Assembly: GCA_023053685.1 (NCBI GenBank)
Contig: JALIGW010000001.1
Span: 162,170,047 to 162,234,046 of the forward strand
DNA: 64,000 bases
Reading direction: 5' to 3'
DNA from: Diadophis punctatus similis
Lineage: Eukaryota; Chordata; Lepidosauria; Squamata; Dipsadidae
This document shows, in pieces, positions 24,556 to 35,605 of this stretch (positions are counted from its first letter, which is position 1; the number at the start of each line of letters is the position of its first letter). Below the pieces are notes generated by a model, which saw nothing but the letters and a program-made list of their open reading frames with translations, ran no database searches and had not been told where the DNA came from. The translations under genes and the position numbers were made by a program.

Positions 24556-25180
24556 GACTGTTAGTTAGTTTAGTTTATTGATTAGCCCATAGGCCATATC
24601 AAAATACAGAATTCCAAACACAAATTATTAATAAAATCCTATAAAAATTTTTTAAAATGAAATTAGAATAAAATACAATAATTTAATGCATAGATAAGTA
24701 AAATAAGATAAAATTATATTTCAGTATCACCTCTACAATTTACCCCAATCAGTCCCACATATGGCAATCTCAACCGAACCATTTTACTCAAGTACTTTGC
24801 CGTATTAACTGTTTGTTTTCAAATTCTGGCCACACATAAGGTAAATTGTTTTGATATGAGGTTCCCAATGGATCATTGATAGCAGAATATGGAGTCTGAA
24901 GGTTCCTCAGCTCTAAAGATAAAAAGTAAGTAAGGCACTTCCATACTCTAACATATTCCTCCCTGACTGGATTGTAAATTGGATTAAGAAGATTCTGTTT
25001 GGACGTTGTTCTGCAGCGCCCCACCACCACTGGACAGTTCCTCTGGTGGTATGTCCAACTTTGCATGCCAAGAAGGAAATACTCACCACTTGCTTTTGTC
25101 TGGGTGGGTTTTACTGTACATATATACTTTTTAAAAATGTCATGCAGTTTATAAAGGGAAAGTATCAAAATACACATGTA
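24556..25180 (-). mobile_element. Possible LINE 3' region, unclassified
   Basis: TTAGTTTATTGATTAGCCCA, then an A-rich untranslated-like stretch and a 129-codon minus-strand frame at 24788-25177, have the look of an inverted LINE tail. I see no RT, endonuclease or zinc-finger motif and cannot assign a family. It could also be unrelated unique DNA. Confidence 0.25.
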
Positions 25181-25961
25181 TGCAATTCAACCTTTGTTTC
25201 TTACATTTTTCTTATCACTTAGATAGAAGGATTTCACTCTAACTCCCAAATATCTCAAATGAACAAGTCATTTTATTTTATTTTATATGGGGCTAGGTTT
25301 AAAAGAAAGAAAGAAAGAAAAGCTCTAATCTTTCCAAAGTATAGCAGTGGGATGAATAATAACAAAAAACCCTACATTGCTGCATTTCAAGTTAGTCATC
25401 CTCTGCATATTAAGCAAATGCTATAACTTCTATGCTACTCCTATGCTACTCTGTAACAGTAGCTGTTGTTAATTAGGAGAAAAGCAAGAAAATAACTTTT
25501 AATTTAAAGCCTGACTTCTGTTAATGTATTTCACATTAATGCACTGCACTGTTAATGCACATTTCAATACTTTCATTCTGTATATATAGCATTATGTTTT
25601 TGAAAAAGTATGTATAACTAATACACCAAACCAACAAGTGTTGATGAACGCAGAAAGTCTATGCTGACCAGAGCATTCAGTTCAACAGCTCAAGGATAGG
25701 GACCAGGGATTACAGTGGAAGGGGTTGTTTCAAAATAAAGAGGGTTGCCTAAAAGGAGGAAATGGGAGCAGGGAAACTGTGGAACACAGTTTGAAACGGC
25801 AACAAGCAACACTGTTGGACAGGAAAACATAGATAGAGATTACATTCTCAGTGGTCCTCGGAGTAAGTAGAGAATATACCTGTAGTTGTCTATGCTTGCT
25901 TTCCAGAAATGGTTGGTGGCCCATATTTGCATCAGGATGCAAATTGGACATGGTAGATCAG
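25181..25961. other. Unannotated non-coding DNA
   Basis: No gene. A few short runs are visible (TTTTA near 25270, GAAA near 25305). Confidence 0.4.
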
Positions 25962-26602
<641 letters not shown>

Positions 26603-26610
26603 TAGATCAG

Positions 26611-27671
26611 CTTATATCATGTTCATATGTACCTGAACTTTATCTTTTTTTAATGTATAATGACAGAACTGATATTGGAAACTATCCTTTAATTCTCCAA
26701 TGAAATAAAGCAAAGCCTTCATAAATAACTTTTTATTTAAACAGCCACTCATTTTCATTTTCAGGATAAAAGCACCAGAGATTTGTGACCACTAAGTTCT
26801 TGAAGCACATTAATATCTGCATAACCAGGTGTTTCTAAAAAATGATTTTCTGTTATAGATGGTGTAGCTCAACTTACTGTACACTATGGAAGCTTTTAGA
26901 TAGATATGTCCACCTCATTTGGTCGAAGCAAATGAGATAAATTCAGTTCTGGATTCCCTTTTTTCTTTCACTCCTTCTGGCTGACAATTTCATACCATCA
27001 TCTTTTTGTATTTTATCCTTCAACATGCACATCTTGTCCACATTTCAGTTTTTAAAAAATAGATTTTGGGAATGTTTTGATGTGGTTTGGAACAGAAACA
27101 TGCTTACACATTTATAAGAAATCCATTTAAAGAAAGGAGGAAGGGAAAGGAAAAATTCCATATACCCCTCCCACTTTTTACTCTCTTCATTTCCAGCACA
27201 TGAAATCACTTTCTGGTCATTTTGGAACCCACAATGTCAAATTGCGGTTGCCCAAAGGGAGGAAAAAAGACAGTTCAGCTTTGCATTTTCTTAGTCAACT
27301 GTTCTGAAGTTGTTCTTGCTAAAACTGAATTTTAAAATGAACTTTGTTCCAATGATGGTACTATAAAATGTGCTAAGAATGGTACTGATTGCTCCTGAAA
27401 GCACTTTTTTTTGTTTTGCTAGCCAAAAATTGCACCAAAATTAGAAGGAGAAACATGTCATTGCAGACTTTTCATTACAATTCTGCAAGGATTTTGCATG
27501 AAGTAGCAATTAGCTCAACCTCATAAGACAATACAGTATTCCTGAGGAATGGAGGACGATTCCCCCTTTTTTCTGGGAAGAATTCTAAAGAGTGTTAGAA
27601 GATCCTTTGTTTATTTCAATAAACCACTGCCAGTGACTAGTTAGACTGTGGGCAAGGATCTTTAGATATAT

Positions 27672-27672
<1 letters not shown>
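26611..27672. other. Unannotated non-coding DNA
   Basis: No gene or recognised repeat. Confidence 0.4.

Positions 27673-27751
<79 letters not shown>
27673..27751. repeat. (CT)n microsatellite
   Basis: About 79 bases of pure CT. Confidence 0.95.
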
Positions 27752-27754
<3 letters not shown>

Positions 27755-28417
27755 GTTCAGCACTACATACTGAAGTAGACCCAGGGCAACTTCAACCCAC
27801 TGAAGCAAACCCTTGGATTCACTGATCTAATAGTAAAGTACCTTAACAGGGCTAGTTATATTATGTGCCATGCATGGATAAATATGAAACAGGGCTGAGG
27901 ATTTTTTTTTTAATATATTGAACAACTGTACTCAAAATGTTCTGAGACATTTCAAAGGGGGCCATTTTGTTTTGAATTTGCGGCCATTTTTTCCACATGC
28001 AATGTGGGAAAATTTAAATATTCCGCCATAGCAACAGTACTTAAGTCCTTTTTTCTTGTTATTTTTCATCCTAGGACAGATAGAATAATGATTCATACTC
28101 AATTGTACCTGCAATCCCATCCACAGGGAAAAAATAGGCAACATGATAAAAATAAAATAACCTTTAAAACTATCCCTATCACAAAAAAATAGAAACAACA
28201 GCTAGGCATGGTTTCTTCAGCATTTTGTAGCAAAGTTATATTGAAAACATTATGATTTATGTTTTATTATTTTTTATGTTTTAAAAAAGATAAAATTATT
28301 TATGTTTTTAAAAAATGTCACAAAGAAAAACAGCTTTATATTATTGTAGAGTTAAAGGGGTGAAAGAACAATATTTCTTAATTCTGGGGCTTAAAACCTG
28401 AGTCTAGAAGAAACTTT
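27752..28417. other. Unannotated non-coding DNA
   Basis: AT-rich with no supported gene. Confidence 0.4.
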
Positions 28418-28745
28418 GTTTTTTGTTTAGAATAATTTTTATTTAAGATTTTAATTACAACTGTAAAATATAGTCACTCTGGTCAACAAGACGGGTAGGA
28501 AATAAATGTAATAATAAATCAAAATGAATAAAAAACAAAAATAAAATACAAACTAAACTCAGAGAGAGAGAAGGAGAAATAGAAAGAATAAAAAGTACAG
28601 AGAAAGAAAAAGAAAGGAAATGTGTAAGAAATTACTTCATCCCTGATCACAAGCATAAACAATTTAAATATCATGTTCTCTTAAAATGCAACAAATGATT
28701 CCCCCCCCCAGATCTCACTTCATATCAATAAACTAACCCTTAAAG

Positions 28746-29945
28746 CAGGGGTGAAATGCTACTGGTTTGGCCCAGTCCGGGCGTACCGGTAGCAGCGGCC
28801 GCCGGTGGTTCAGAGAACCAGTAGCAGCGGCAGCGTGAGGCTCTGCCCACCTACCCGGACGTCGCCATTTTCTTGTTTTTAACCCTCTGCACATACGCAA
28901 AGCGTTCTATGCATGTGCAGAGGGTGAAAAGGCATAAAAGAGAGTGGAGCAAGGGCGAAAAAGCATGCGCACTTCCGAACTGGTAGGGAAGGTACCATAT
29001 TTTTCAGAGTATAGGATGCATCTATTTACCCCAAAAAAGAGGGTGAAAACTTGGGTGCATCTTATACACCGAATGTAGCCCCACCCAGCCACCCCAACCC
29101 TTTGGCCTCTGCCTCCCAGCAATTTATCTCCTTGCAGCAAACAGCGCAGAGCCTGATTAGCACAAGCAACTGATAATCAGCCTCCCGACCAGCAGCTGAT
29201 TGAGGCTTGCAGGCAGGCCCACGTGCTAAAATGAAAGTGAAACTAAAACTGCAAGAAGCACATTGCTGGGAGGGAGAGGCAGAGGCAGAATTTTATTTTC
29301 TTGTGCTAATCAGTTGCTGAAACTGGATGCAAGGAGGTAAGTCAATAAATATAAATGTCTATAGAAAGTTCAAATTATTAGACTTATTTTTTAAAGACTG
29401 CTTTATTATTATTCTAGACAACTTAACAAAATGAAGAAGCTTTTTAAAATAAATGCTTGATCTGAAGAGGTCCAGTGCTATTGTATCTTCTTTTAAATAG
29501 CAGAGAATAATGTATACTTCCAGAAAGCCACATCAATTTTAACAGCATCTGTACAAGTATAATCTGAAATGTAACAGTGTCCTGTTTAGTATTAAGATAA
29601 GGCAGCTGAGTTAAACCCTGACTTAGTCATATTTGGAGTAGATCTATTTAAATAATTGGGAGGAGTTAGTGTGACTACATTTAAGAAAACCTTCTGGCAT
29701 TAATATACTGCCATAATGTACATTTCTCCAATTCTTTGCTGTTTCTATGGGTCAGGCACACATGCACAGAAATACACAGTAAACAGTGTATATCATCTGT
29801 ACTGTTTGCTGTTTGCTGGGAGGCAAATTGCTGGGAGGCAGAGGCAGATTTTTTCCCCTTGTTTTCCTCCCCCAAAACTAAGGTGCGTCTTATACTCCAG
29901 TGCGTCTTATACTCTGAAAAATACGGTAAGTAGATTTCACTGCTG
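28746..29945. mobile_element. hAT-type MITE containing a nested mariner-type MITE
   Basis: The left end CAGGGGTGAAATGCTACTGG and right end GATTTCACTGCTG are inverted repeats. Perfect 8-bp duplications CCTTAAAG flank it at 28738-28745 and 29946-29953. The own sequence is only about 264 bp (28746-28992 plus 29929-29945); the rest is the nested element. It is related to the family at 23198 by its GAACCAGTAG and ACCGGTAGCAG words. Confidence 0.88.
28993..29928. mobile_element. Mariner-type MITE nested in the hAT
   Basis: The left end is TACCATATTTTTCAGAGTAT and the right end is the inverted TATACTCTGAAAAATACGGTA with TA at both sides. The right end also has a duplicated GTGCGTCTTATACTC word. At 936 bp it is long for this family. 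Its interior (29340-29760) has no repeat I recognise and may be a further insertion; GCTGGGAGGCA words occur near both ends. Confidence 0.8.
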
Positions 29946-30452
29946 CCTTAAAGTCTCATCATTCTGGCCTGATTAGTAAAAGTCCATTACCAGAAATAAT
30001 AACATATCTATTTTAACCTTGATCAAATAAACAAACTTTATATTCCTTCCTTTTAACAAATCTTGATCTTTAATCCCTTTAAATAACCTCGTAGAACTTG
30101 ATTTCTTTTTCCTTGTAACTTCTCACAAAATCCTTCACAACATTAATAAGACTCTTTTGAAACTCCAATTAAGGAAAATTATCCAAGTCACTCTTCTGGT
30201 TGGTTATTTGTATATCCCTTTTAATTATTAAGACATCAGCCAGTTTCATTTGCATATCCAGTATAAGATCTTTTTCCATATCTTTCTTGTAGATTGTCAT
30301 TTTTAAATCCACTTTCCAATCAGTCTCAGTCTTGTCAGGTTCCCTCTAGTATCCAACCTTCAGAGCCCCATTTTACCATTTCTTGTTTTTTTAGAATTCA
30401 AAACAACAGCATTTTCCTTCTTATAATTCATTTCAAAATCTTGAAGGAACCC

Positions 30453-30666
30453 TGGTGACGCAGTGAGAATGCAGTATTGCAGCCAAAGATTGCCCACAGT
30501 CTGGAGTTCGATCCTGACCGGGTTCAAGGTTGACTCCATCCTTCCAAGGTGGGTAAAATGAGGACCCAGATTGTTGGGGGAAATATGCTGACATTGTAAA
30601 CCACCCAGAGAGTGCTGTAAAGTAGTATTGGATAGTATATAAATCTAAGTGATATTGCTATTGCTA
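30453..30666 (+). mobile_element. tRNA-derived squamate SINE
   Basis: The head has GGTGACGCAGTGAGAATGC (A-box-like) and GGAGTTCGATCCTGAC (B-box-like, GTTCGATCC). The body has CAAGGTTGACTCCATCCTTCC and AAATGAGGACCCAGATTGTT. It ends with CTAAGTGATATTGCTATTGC. Head and body match copies at 42691 and 50888. Pol III would transcribe an active copy; no terminator or recent transcription can be judged here. Confidence 0.82.
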
Positions 30667-30970
30667 AATCCATCTGGATCTTTAATCCATTTATAATTTT
30701 CTAAAATCAACATTCTAATAACCCTTTTGCTGATTATTCCAAAATAGGTTTTTTTAAATCTTTAATCTTATATTTAAAATTTCTTTTGCTAAGGATTAAA
30801 GGAAAATTACCTTATGTTTGCTATAAAACTTGCCATTCTGAAGATTTCCAATATTTGAAAAGCAATTAAAAAGTAATTCCAAAAATTATTGAAAATGAGA
30901 TTTGGTGAACCTTGTGTCCATATAGGCTGCATTACAGCTGTGGGGTTGGTTAGAACCACTTGACTCCCAG

Positions 30971-31164
30971 CCATTCAAATCACAAGTCAATCACAAAAAC
31001 CATGGTTTTTGAAGTCTACTTCAAAAGAAGCAGTTGTCTGGAGTAGATGTCTGCTTACAATCTCTGCTATTTCCAGATAGACTTTATCAGCCAGAATTCA
31101 CCGTCTGGCTGCTGATCTCTACTTCAATTCCTTGCCCACTCCTTCAGGGATGGGCCATGAATCC
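30971..31164. other. Unannotated flank of the gypsy element
   Basis: No gene. It ends in AATCC (31160-31164), the left copy of the gypsy target duplication. Confidence 0.6.
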
Positions 31165-31388
31165 TGTTAGATCGTGGATTCAGCACAGGAGACCGACTTT
31201 GACAACAGCTCTTTATTTGAGATAAGAAGCACAACCAGCAAAAAACCTCTGGCAGCTTGCCTTTTTATAGGGGCTGTCAGCAACACTTGTAACCAATTCA
31301 AAATGTAGCAACCAATGGAGGTTCAGCATTTTCCCTCCAATAATACTGGCCCTGGATGAAACCAGTTATTCCTAGCCAGAACACAACA
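31165..31388 (-). repeat. 3' LTR of the gypsy element
   Basis: 224 bp, TGTTAGATCG to CAGAACACAACA on the plus strand, with no difference from the other LTR by eye. The pol frame reads past the polypurine tract and stops inside this LTR. Confidence 0.95.
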
Positions 31389-32091
31389 TCCCTCCCCCTC
31401 TAGATGGGCTCATCCGGCAAACGTAATCGCGCAGGTAGGCGGGGCATTTACGCTCCCGCTCGGACCTGCGCACTTCAGTCAAGGGGAAGCCAGCAGCCCG
31501 ATCGGACTGGTCTGCTGCAATTCCGGGAGCTGTGCTTGGAAGCTCCTGGAATGTCTCGCTCTCAGTTCTCTCTGCTTGTGGACTTAATTCGACTGAGGGA
31601 CGCTTCTGGACTGTGGCTTCACCAGGTAGGCCTTCTGAGACATCCGGGCACGATTCAGCTAGGGAAGGAATGTAGGGAGTTATCTCACTTGGGTTTATTA
31701 GGTCTCCTTTAATTCTACTTCTTAACTGATCAATGTGTCTTTTCCATAGGCGGCCATCTTGCAGCCTGACCGCATAAGACACAGGCCCTATGACAGTTTC
31801 TATTACCCCTGGCAGCCATAGGGGCCCTTCAGCATAATTGCGGGCAAATACTGTGTCCGCTGTGGCAAATGACCTTGTTTTCTTTGTGCTTTCTTGTTTT
31901 GCGCTGGTTGTGTAGTTTGGATGTAAGCGGTCCAGGAGTGACCGGAGCCGGCGGCCCATTAGGAGCTCTGCTGGGCTTCGGCCAGTTGTGGCACTGGGAG
32001 TTATGTGCTGGGTTAGGAGGAACCTGTCTATCCTATCCTGCCAATCTCCAAGCCCCAGTCTGGCTAACGCTTCCTTGGCAGATCTCACAAA
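31372..32091 (-). CDS. Gypsy integrase C-terminal part, downstream of a stop
   Basis: This frame of about 240 codons carries on in the same phase as the pol ORF, right after a TGA at 32092-32094. It begins just past the catalytic glutamate with RSAKEALARLGL, holds the PAELLMGRRLRS segment typical of gypsy integrases, then the GPY/F-like module (GPLWLPGVIETVIGPVSYAV), and ends in a basic, Ser/Pro-rich tail with RRSERERKCPAYLRDYV. It has no ATG at its head. It would be made only by readthrough, or is now a dead 3' portion. Confidence 0.85.
   Translation of the reverse strand, partial: FVRSAKEALARLGLGDWQDRIDRFLLTQHITPSATTGRSPAELLMGRRLRSLLDRLHPNYTTSAKQESTKKTRSFATADTVFARNYAEGPLWLPGVIETVIGPVSYAVRLQDGRLWKRHIDQLRSRIKGDLINPSEITPYIPSLAESCPDVSEGLPGEATVQKRPSVELSPQAERTESETFQELPSTAPGIAADQSDRAAGFPLTEVRRSERERKCPAYLRDYVCRMSPSRGGGMLCSG
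31389..31400 (-). promoter_or_regulatory. Polypurine tract (plus-strand primer)
   Basis: On the minus strand GAGGGGGAGGGA abuts the 3' LTR directly, the expected position for priming plus-strand DNA synthesis. Confidence 0.85.
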
Positions 32092-34611
32092 TCATTCCGC
32101 TAGGCCGTTTGTGGCCGGGTGGAATGGAGCAGATAAAGCGTGGCTGATTCCTTGGCTAGCCAGATACCCCTCAAAAGGTGTGGCTGTGAATTGCGGGCCG
32201 TTGTCTGTTACTAACGTGTCCGGAATGCCATGGGTTGTGAATAAATGCCTTAGAACCTTAATGACAGACTCAGCAGTGGTCGACTTCATAGGGAAGATCT
32301 CGAGCCACTTGGAATATGCGTCCACGATAATTAGGAACATTTGGCCATGGCATGGACCCGCAAAATCAGCATGAAGCCGTGACCATGGGGATTTTGGTAG
32401 ATCCCAATCGTGCACCGGGGCTTTGGGAGGAGCCGGCTGTGACTCCTGACAGGGTAGGCATCGGGCGACCCACTCCTGGACCTCCGCATCCATCTTGGGC
32501 CACCACACGTACCCTCTAGCTAAGGCCTTCATTCGCACAATTCCCGGATGACCTTCATGTAATGTTTTAAGTATTCCAGCACGCAGGCTGGTAGGTATCA
32601 CCACCCTGTCTCCCCATAGGAGGCATCCCCCTTGCTCTGACAGTTCATGCTGTCTTAGCTCGTACGGCTTAAACTCAGGCCTGGCAGGGTCTCTCGGCCA
32701 CCCCCTCCACACCCAGTTCAGGACAGTCCTGAGAGTGGGGTCTCTGGCTGTGTGCTTGGCCACCTCAGCCGAGGTGATCAGGCCTGAATCCTCTAGGTCA
32801 ATTAAGAGCACAGGGGCCTCTGGGACGATATCCGACAGTACCTCGGGCAACGGGCACCTGCTTAATGCATCTGCATTTCCCATTTCTCTCCCAGGCCGGT
32901 GTACCAGGCAATAGGAATATGCAGATAGGAAAATGGCCCAGCGGGCAAAACGGGGGGACAAAGCAGCCGGGGTGGGGCGATCCCCGGCAAGTAACCCCAA
33001 TAGAGGCTTGTGGTCTGTTACCAACATGAAGTCTCGCCCGAACAAGTATTCATGGAATTTTTTAACCCCCGCTACGAGGGCCAAGGCTTCCTTGTCCAGC
33101 TGACTATAATTCCTTTCCGCGCTGGACAAGGTTCTTGAATAATAGGCTATTGGAGCCTCAAGCCCATTGGGGAGCCGATGACTTAGGACAGCCCCGACCC
33201 CTACAGGGGACGCATCACAAGCTAGGACCACCGGCAAGGTGATGTTGTACTGAATCAAAAAGCTTTCGCTGGTCAGCAATTTTTTTACAGCTCTGAAAGC
33301 AGCATTTTCTTTATGGCCCCACACCCACGGAGCATTCTTAGCCAGCAACCTATGGAGGGGCTCCGCAACAGTTGCTTTATCTCTTAAAAATAGGCTATAA
33401 AAATTAAGAAGGCCTAGGAAAGCCTGCAGCTCCACCTGATTTTTAGGGGCTGGGGCTTCCTGAATGGCCTTCAGTTTACTCTCTGTGGGGTGGATGCCTC
33501 CACCATCAATTCTGTACCCCAGGAACTCAACCTCTGGTACCCCCAATACACATTTGTTGCATTTGGCTTTCAAACCCGCAGCGCGTAACTTCTCGAGGAC
33601 CATTGTGACTCGACAGCGTAGCTGGTCACTATCGTTCGCTGAAATAAGAACATCGTCGAAGTAGGGCACGACCCCGGGGATGTTCTGCAACAGACGTTCC
33701 ATCACACTCTGGAACAACCCCGGGGCCACACTAACCCCAAATTGCAATCTATGACATTTAAATGCCCCCCTGTGAGTCACAATGGTCTGAGCCTCTGCCG
33801 TGGCACCATCTACTGGTAACTGCTGGTAGGCCTGTGCCAGATCTAACTTGGCGAACAGGCGTCCAGACCCCAACGAGTGCAGCAATTGATGTACAATTGG
33901 CACAGGGTAGGCACTCTGTTGCAACGCCCTGTTTACTGTGCACTTGTAGTCAGCGCATATCCTGATGCTTCCATCCCCTTTAAGGAGTGTGACAATGGGC
34001 GTCTCCCACTGTGCATGATCCACTGGTTCTAGAACACCCTGCTTGATCAGTTTATCTAATTCAATATCTATTTTGGCTCGCAATGGTAAGGGAACCCTGC
34101 GGGGCTTTAAACGAATGGGGGCAACCTTAGGATCAAGATTAAACAAAATTGGGGTCCCCACATACTTGCCCAACCCGTCACTGAAAACATCCTGAAATTC
34201 CTCAAACAGATCGTCCAAATTTGAAGTTTTGACATTGTTGACGCCGGAGACCCCTAAACCAAGGGATTCGAACCAGCTCAGTCCTAAGAGGCTCGGGAGG
34301 TCGCCGTTCACGATGATGAGCTGGAGTGGTCCTGCAAAGTTGTTGAACTGGACTTGCACGTTGGCCTGACCAAGGACTGGAATCCGGTTCCCCTGGTAGT
34401 CTGACAGGCGAAATCCGGTGTCCTGGATTCGGTTAGAGTAGAAGCTTGGCACAGCTCTTTTGAGAGTCTTCCAGGCAATGATAGACACCGCTGAGCCCGT
34501 GTCTATCTCCATCTGCATCGGTGCTCCCTCGATGAGGATGGTCACCATCAGCTTCTTTCCGCCCAGAGAGCTGGCTCTATCAATTCGTGTGTTGTTGGTA
34601 GCCGGTTGCAT
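32092..34611 (-). CDS. pol: Gypsy pol: protease, RT, RNase H, integrase (stopped early)
   Basis: An 839-residue frame. Protease has IDTGSAVSII (Asp37-Thr-Gly). RT has LDLAQAYQQLPV (motif A, Asp257) and YFDDVLIS (317-323, with FDD in place of the retroviral MDD). RNase H has LACDAS (Asp466), KEAL (Glu508), TDHKPL (Asp533) and NADALSR (Asp581). Integrase has HEGHPG and CLPC (zinc-binding, 685-721) and the DDE triad Asp749 (LHADFAGP), Asp803 (VTDNGPQF) and Glu839. The frame stops with TGA right after Glu839, so the DDE triad is complete but the C-terminal domain is cut off. The frame is in phase with gag and separated from it by one TGA. The first Met is probably not a real initiator; translation likely enters from gag. 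Confidence 0.95.
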   Translation of the reverse strand: MQPATNNTRIDRASSLGGKKLMVTILIEGAPMQMEIDTGSAVSIIAWKTLKRAVPSFYSNRIQDTGFRLSDYQGNRIPVLGQANVQVQFNNFAGPLQLIIVNGDLPSLLGLSWFESLGLGVSGVNNVKTSNLDDLFEEFQDVFSDGLGKYVGTPILFNLDPKVAPIRLKPRRVPLPLRAKIDIELDKLIKQGVLEPVDHAQWETPIVTLLKGDGSIRICADYKCTVNRALQQSAYPVPIVHQLLHSLGSGRLFAKLDLAQAYQQLPVDGATAEAQTIVTHRGAFKCHRLQFGVSVAPGLFQSVMERLLQNIPGVVPYFDDVLISANDSDQLRCRVTMVLEKLRAAGLKAKCNKCVLGVPEVEFLGYRIDGGGIHPTESKLKAIQEAPAPKNQVELQAFLGLLNFYSLFLRDKATVAEPLHRLLAKNAPWVWGHKENAAFRAVKKLLTSESFLIQYNITLPVVLACDASPVGVGAVLSHRLPNGLEAPIAYYSRTLSSAERNYSQLDKEALALVAGVKKFHEYLFGRDFMLVTDHKPLLGLLAGDRPTPAALSPRFARWAIFLSAYSYCLVHRPGREMGNADALSRCPLPEVLSDIVPEAPVLLIDLEDSGLITSAEVAKHTARDPTLRTVLNWVWRGWPRDPARPEFKPYELRQHELSEQGGCLLWGDRVVIPTSLRAGILKTLHEGHPGIVRMKALARGYVWWPKMDAEVQEWVARCLPCQESQPAPPKAPVHDWDLPKSPWSRLHADFAGPCHGQMFLIIVDAYSKWLEIFPMKSTTAESVIKVLRHLFTTHGIPDTLVTDNGPQFTATPFEGYLASQGISHALSAPFHPATNGLAE

Positions 34612-34671
34612 TCTTGGGTATCTTTGGCGTGGCTTTGGATTTTCGCGCCAAGATCTCGGTGACAGCTCAGC

Positions 34672-35505
34672 TCACGGAGTATTGCGCGCCAGTGCATCTC
34701 TGTTTGGCAGTGTTGCGCGGCAAACTCGTGCTAGATGGCCCCTCCTCTCACACCACTGGCATGTAACGTCTCTGAATCTACATGAAAATCTCGGGTGTCG
34801 CCCCCCACAGCTGGAACACCCATGGGGGAAATCTCCGGGCGGCGGTGGTGGAGGCGGGCGTCGCAGCTCAGTACGGCAAACGTCGTCATCGCTGCTCACG
34901 TTGTCGTCCAGCGTTCCCTTATGGACGGTCGGTACAATGGGCGGCATAGGCTTCGCTTCCTTCTTAGATGAGGCAAAACGGTGGAGAGATTCAGCCGCTT
35001 TGGTGGACGACTCAGCTGCCCTGGCTTCGTCCAGCGCGGCAGCCAAAGTGAGGTTAGGATGAGCTAGGAGGCAGCGCTGCAGGCGGATATCCTGAACACC
35101 GCAGATCAATTGGTCTAGCATTATGTCGTCCAAGTCGCGAAATTCACAGTGTCCAGATGCCTTATGGAGAGCAGCAATATATTGATTAATAGTCTCTCCT
35201 TCCATTTGCATGCGCTGCCGAAATTCGTAACGCCGCACAACTTTAGAAGGGGTTGGCGCATAGTGCGTCTTCAGTGTTCCCTTCAGCACGTCCCATTGCA
35301 CCGTGTGGACAGGTGTCGGGGCAGAGAGAGACTCTGCAGTGTCAAAAACCTCTGGGCCACAGTGACTCAAAAATAATGCCCTTTTTCTATTGTCTGCCAG
35401 GCCCAGCAGGTCATTAGCCTCGAGGAAACACTCGAAACGCCGCATGTACGAGTCCCACTTCTCCCGGGCAGGATCAAATGGTGGAGGTGGATGAAAGGCA
35501 GACAT
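34672..35505 (-). CDS. gag: Gypsy gag (capsid and nucleocapsid)
   Basis: A 277-residue frame starting about 100 bases inside the 5' LTR. The N-terminal part (WDSYMRRFECFLEAND, then RKRALFLSHCGPEVF) and middle (YEFRQRMQMEGETINQYIA) are the capsid-like region of Ty3/gypsy gag. Near the C-terminus, after a run of prolines, are two zinc knuckles: CSSCGGRHPRFSC (230-242, CX2CX3HX4C) and CQWCERRGHLARVC (249-262, CX2CX4HX4C). The protein would form the virus-like particle and bind element RNA. The stop is TGA at 34672-34674; pol continues in the same frame. Confidence 0.93.
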   Translation of the reverse strand: MSAFHPPPPFDPAREKWDSYMRRFECFLEANDLLGLADNRKRALFLSHCGPEVFDTAESLSAPTPVHTVQWDVLKGTLKTHYAPTPSKVVRRYEFRQRMQMEGETINQYIAALHKASGHCEFRDLDDIMLDQLICGVQDIRLQRCLLAHPNLTLAAALDEARAAESSTKAAESLHRFASSKKEAKPMPPIVPTVHKGTLDDNVSSDDDVCRTELRRPPPPPPPGDFPHGCSSCGGRHPRFSCRFRDVTCQWCERRGHLARVCRATLPNRDALARNTP

Positions 35506-35586
35506 GATGCCAAGAACAAGGCAGGCGAAGTGCGAGCTGCCTGGCTGGCTGTGAAGCCCGTGGGGTTTGTCGTTGTTCTCCTGGTC

Positions 35587-35604
35587 CCGAATTCTTCGTC
35601 GCCA
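35587..35604 (-). promoter_or_regulatory. Primer-binding site
   Basis: One base inside the 5' LTR the minus strand reads TGGCGACGAAGAATTCGG. TGG is what the CCA end of a tRNA would pair with. TGGCGAC-type sites occur in gypsy elements thought to use tRNA-Arg, but I could not match the rest to a tRNA. Confidence 0.7.
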
Positions 35605-35605
35605 C

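Larger units (their letters stand above)
28418..30970 (-). mobile_element. Possible old LINE 3' region hosting later insertions
   Basis: The flanks of the hAT and SINE insertions (28418-28745, 29954-30452 and 30667-30970) share a style: inverted A-rich tail, then T/C-rich low-complexity text with many AATC and CTTTAAT words. This would fit an inverted, old L1- or RTE-like LINE. No coding motif confirms it. Confidence 0.3.

Noticed and set aside
31404..32374. Plus-strand ORFs across the gypsy element
   Set aside because: They are antisense shadows of the minus-strand pol and gag frames; the same applies to 33464-33965 and 34460-35062.
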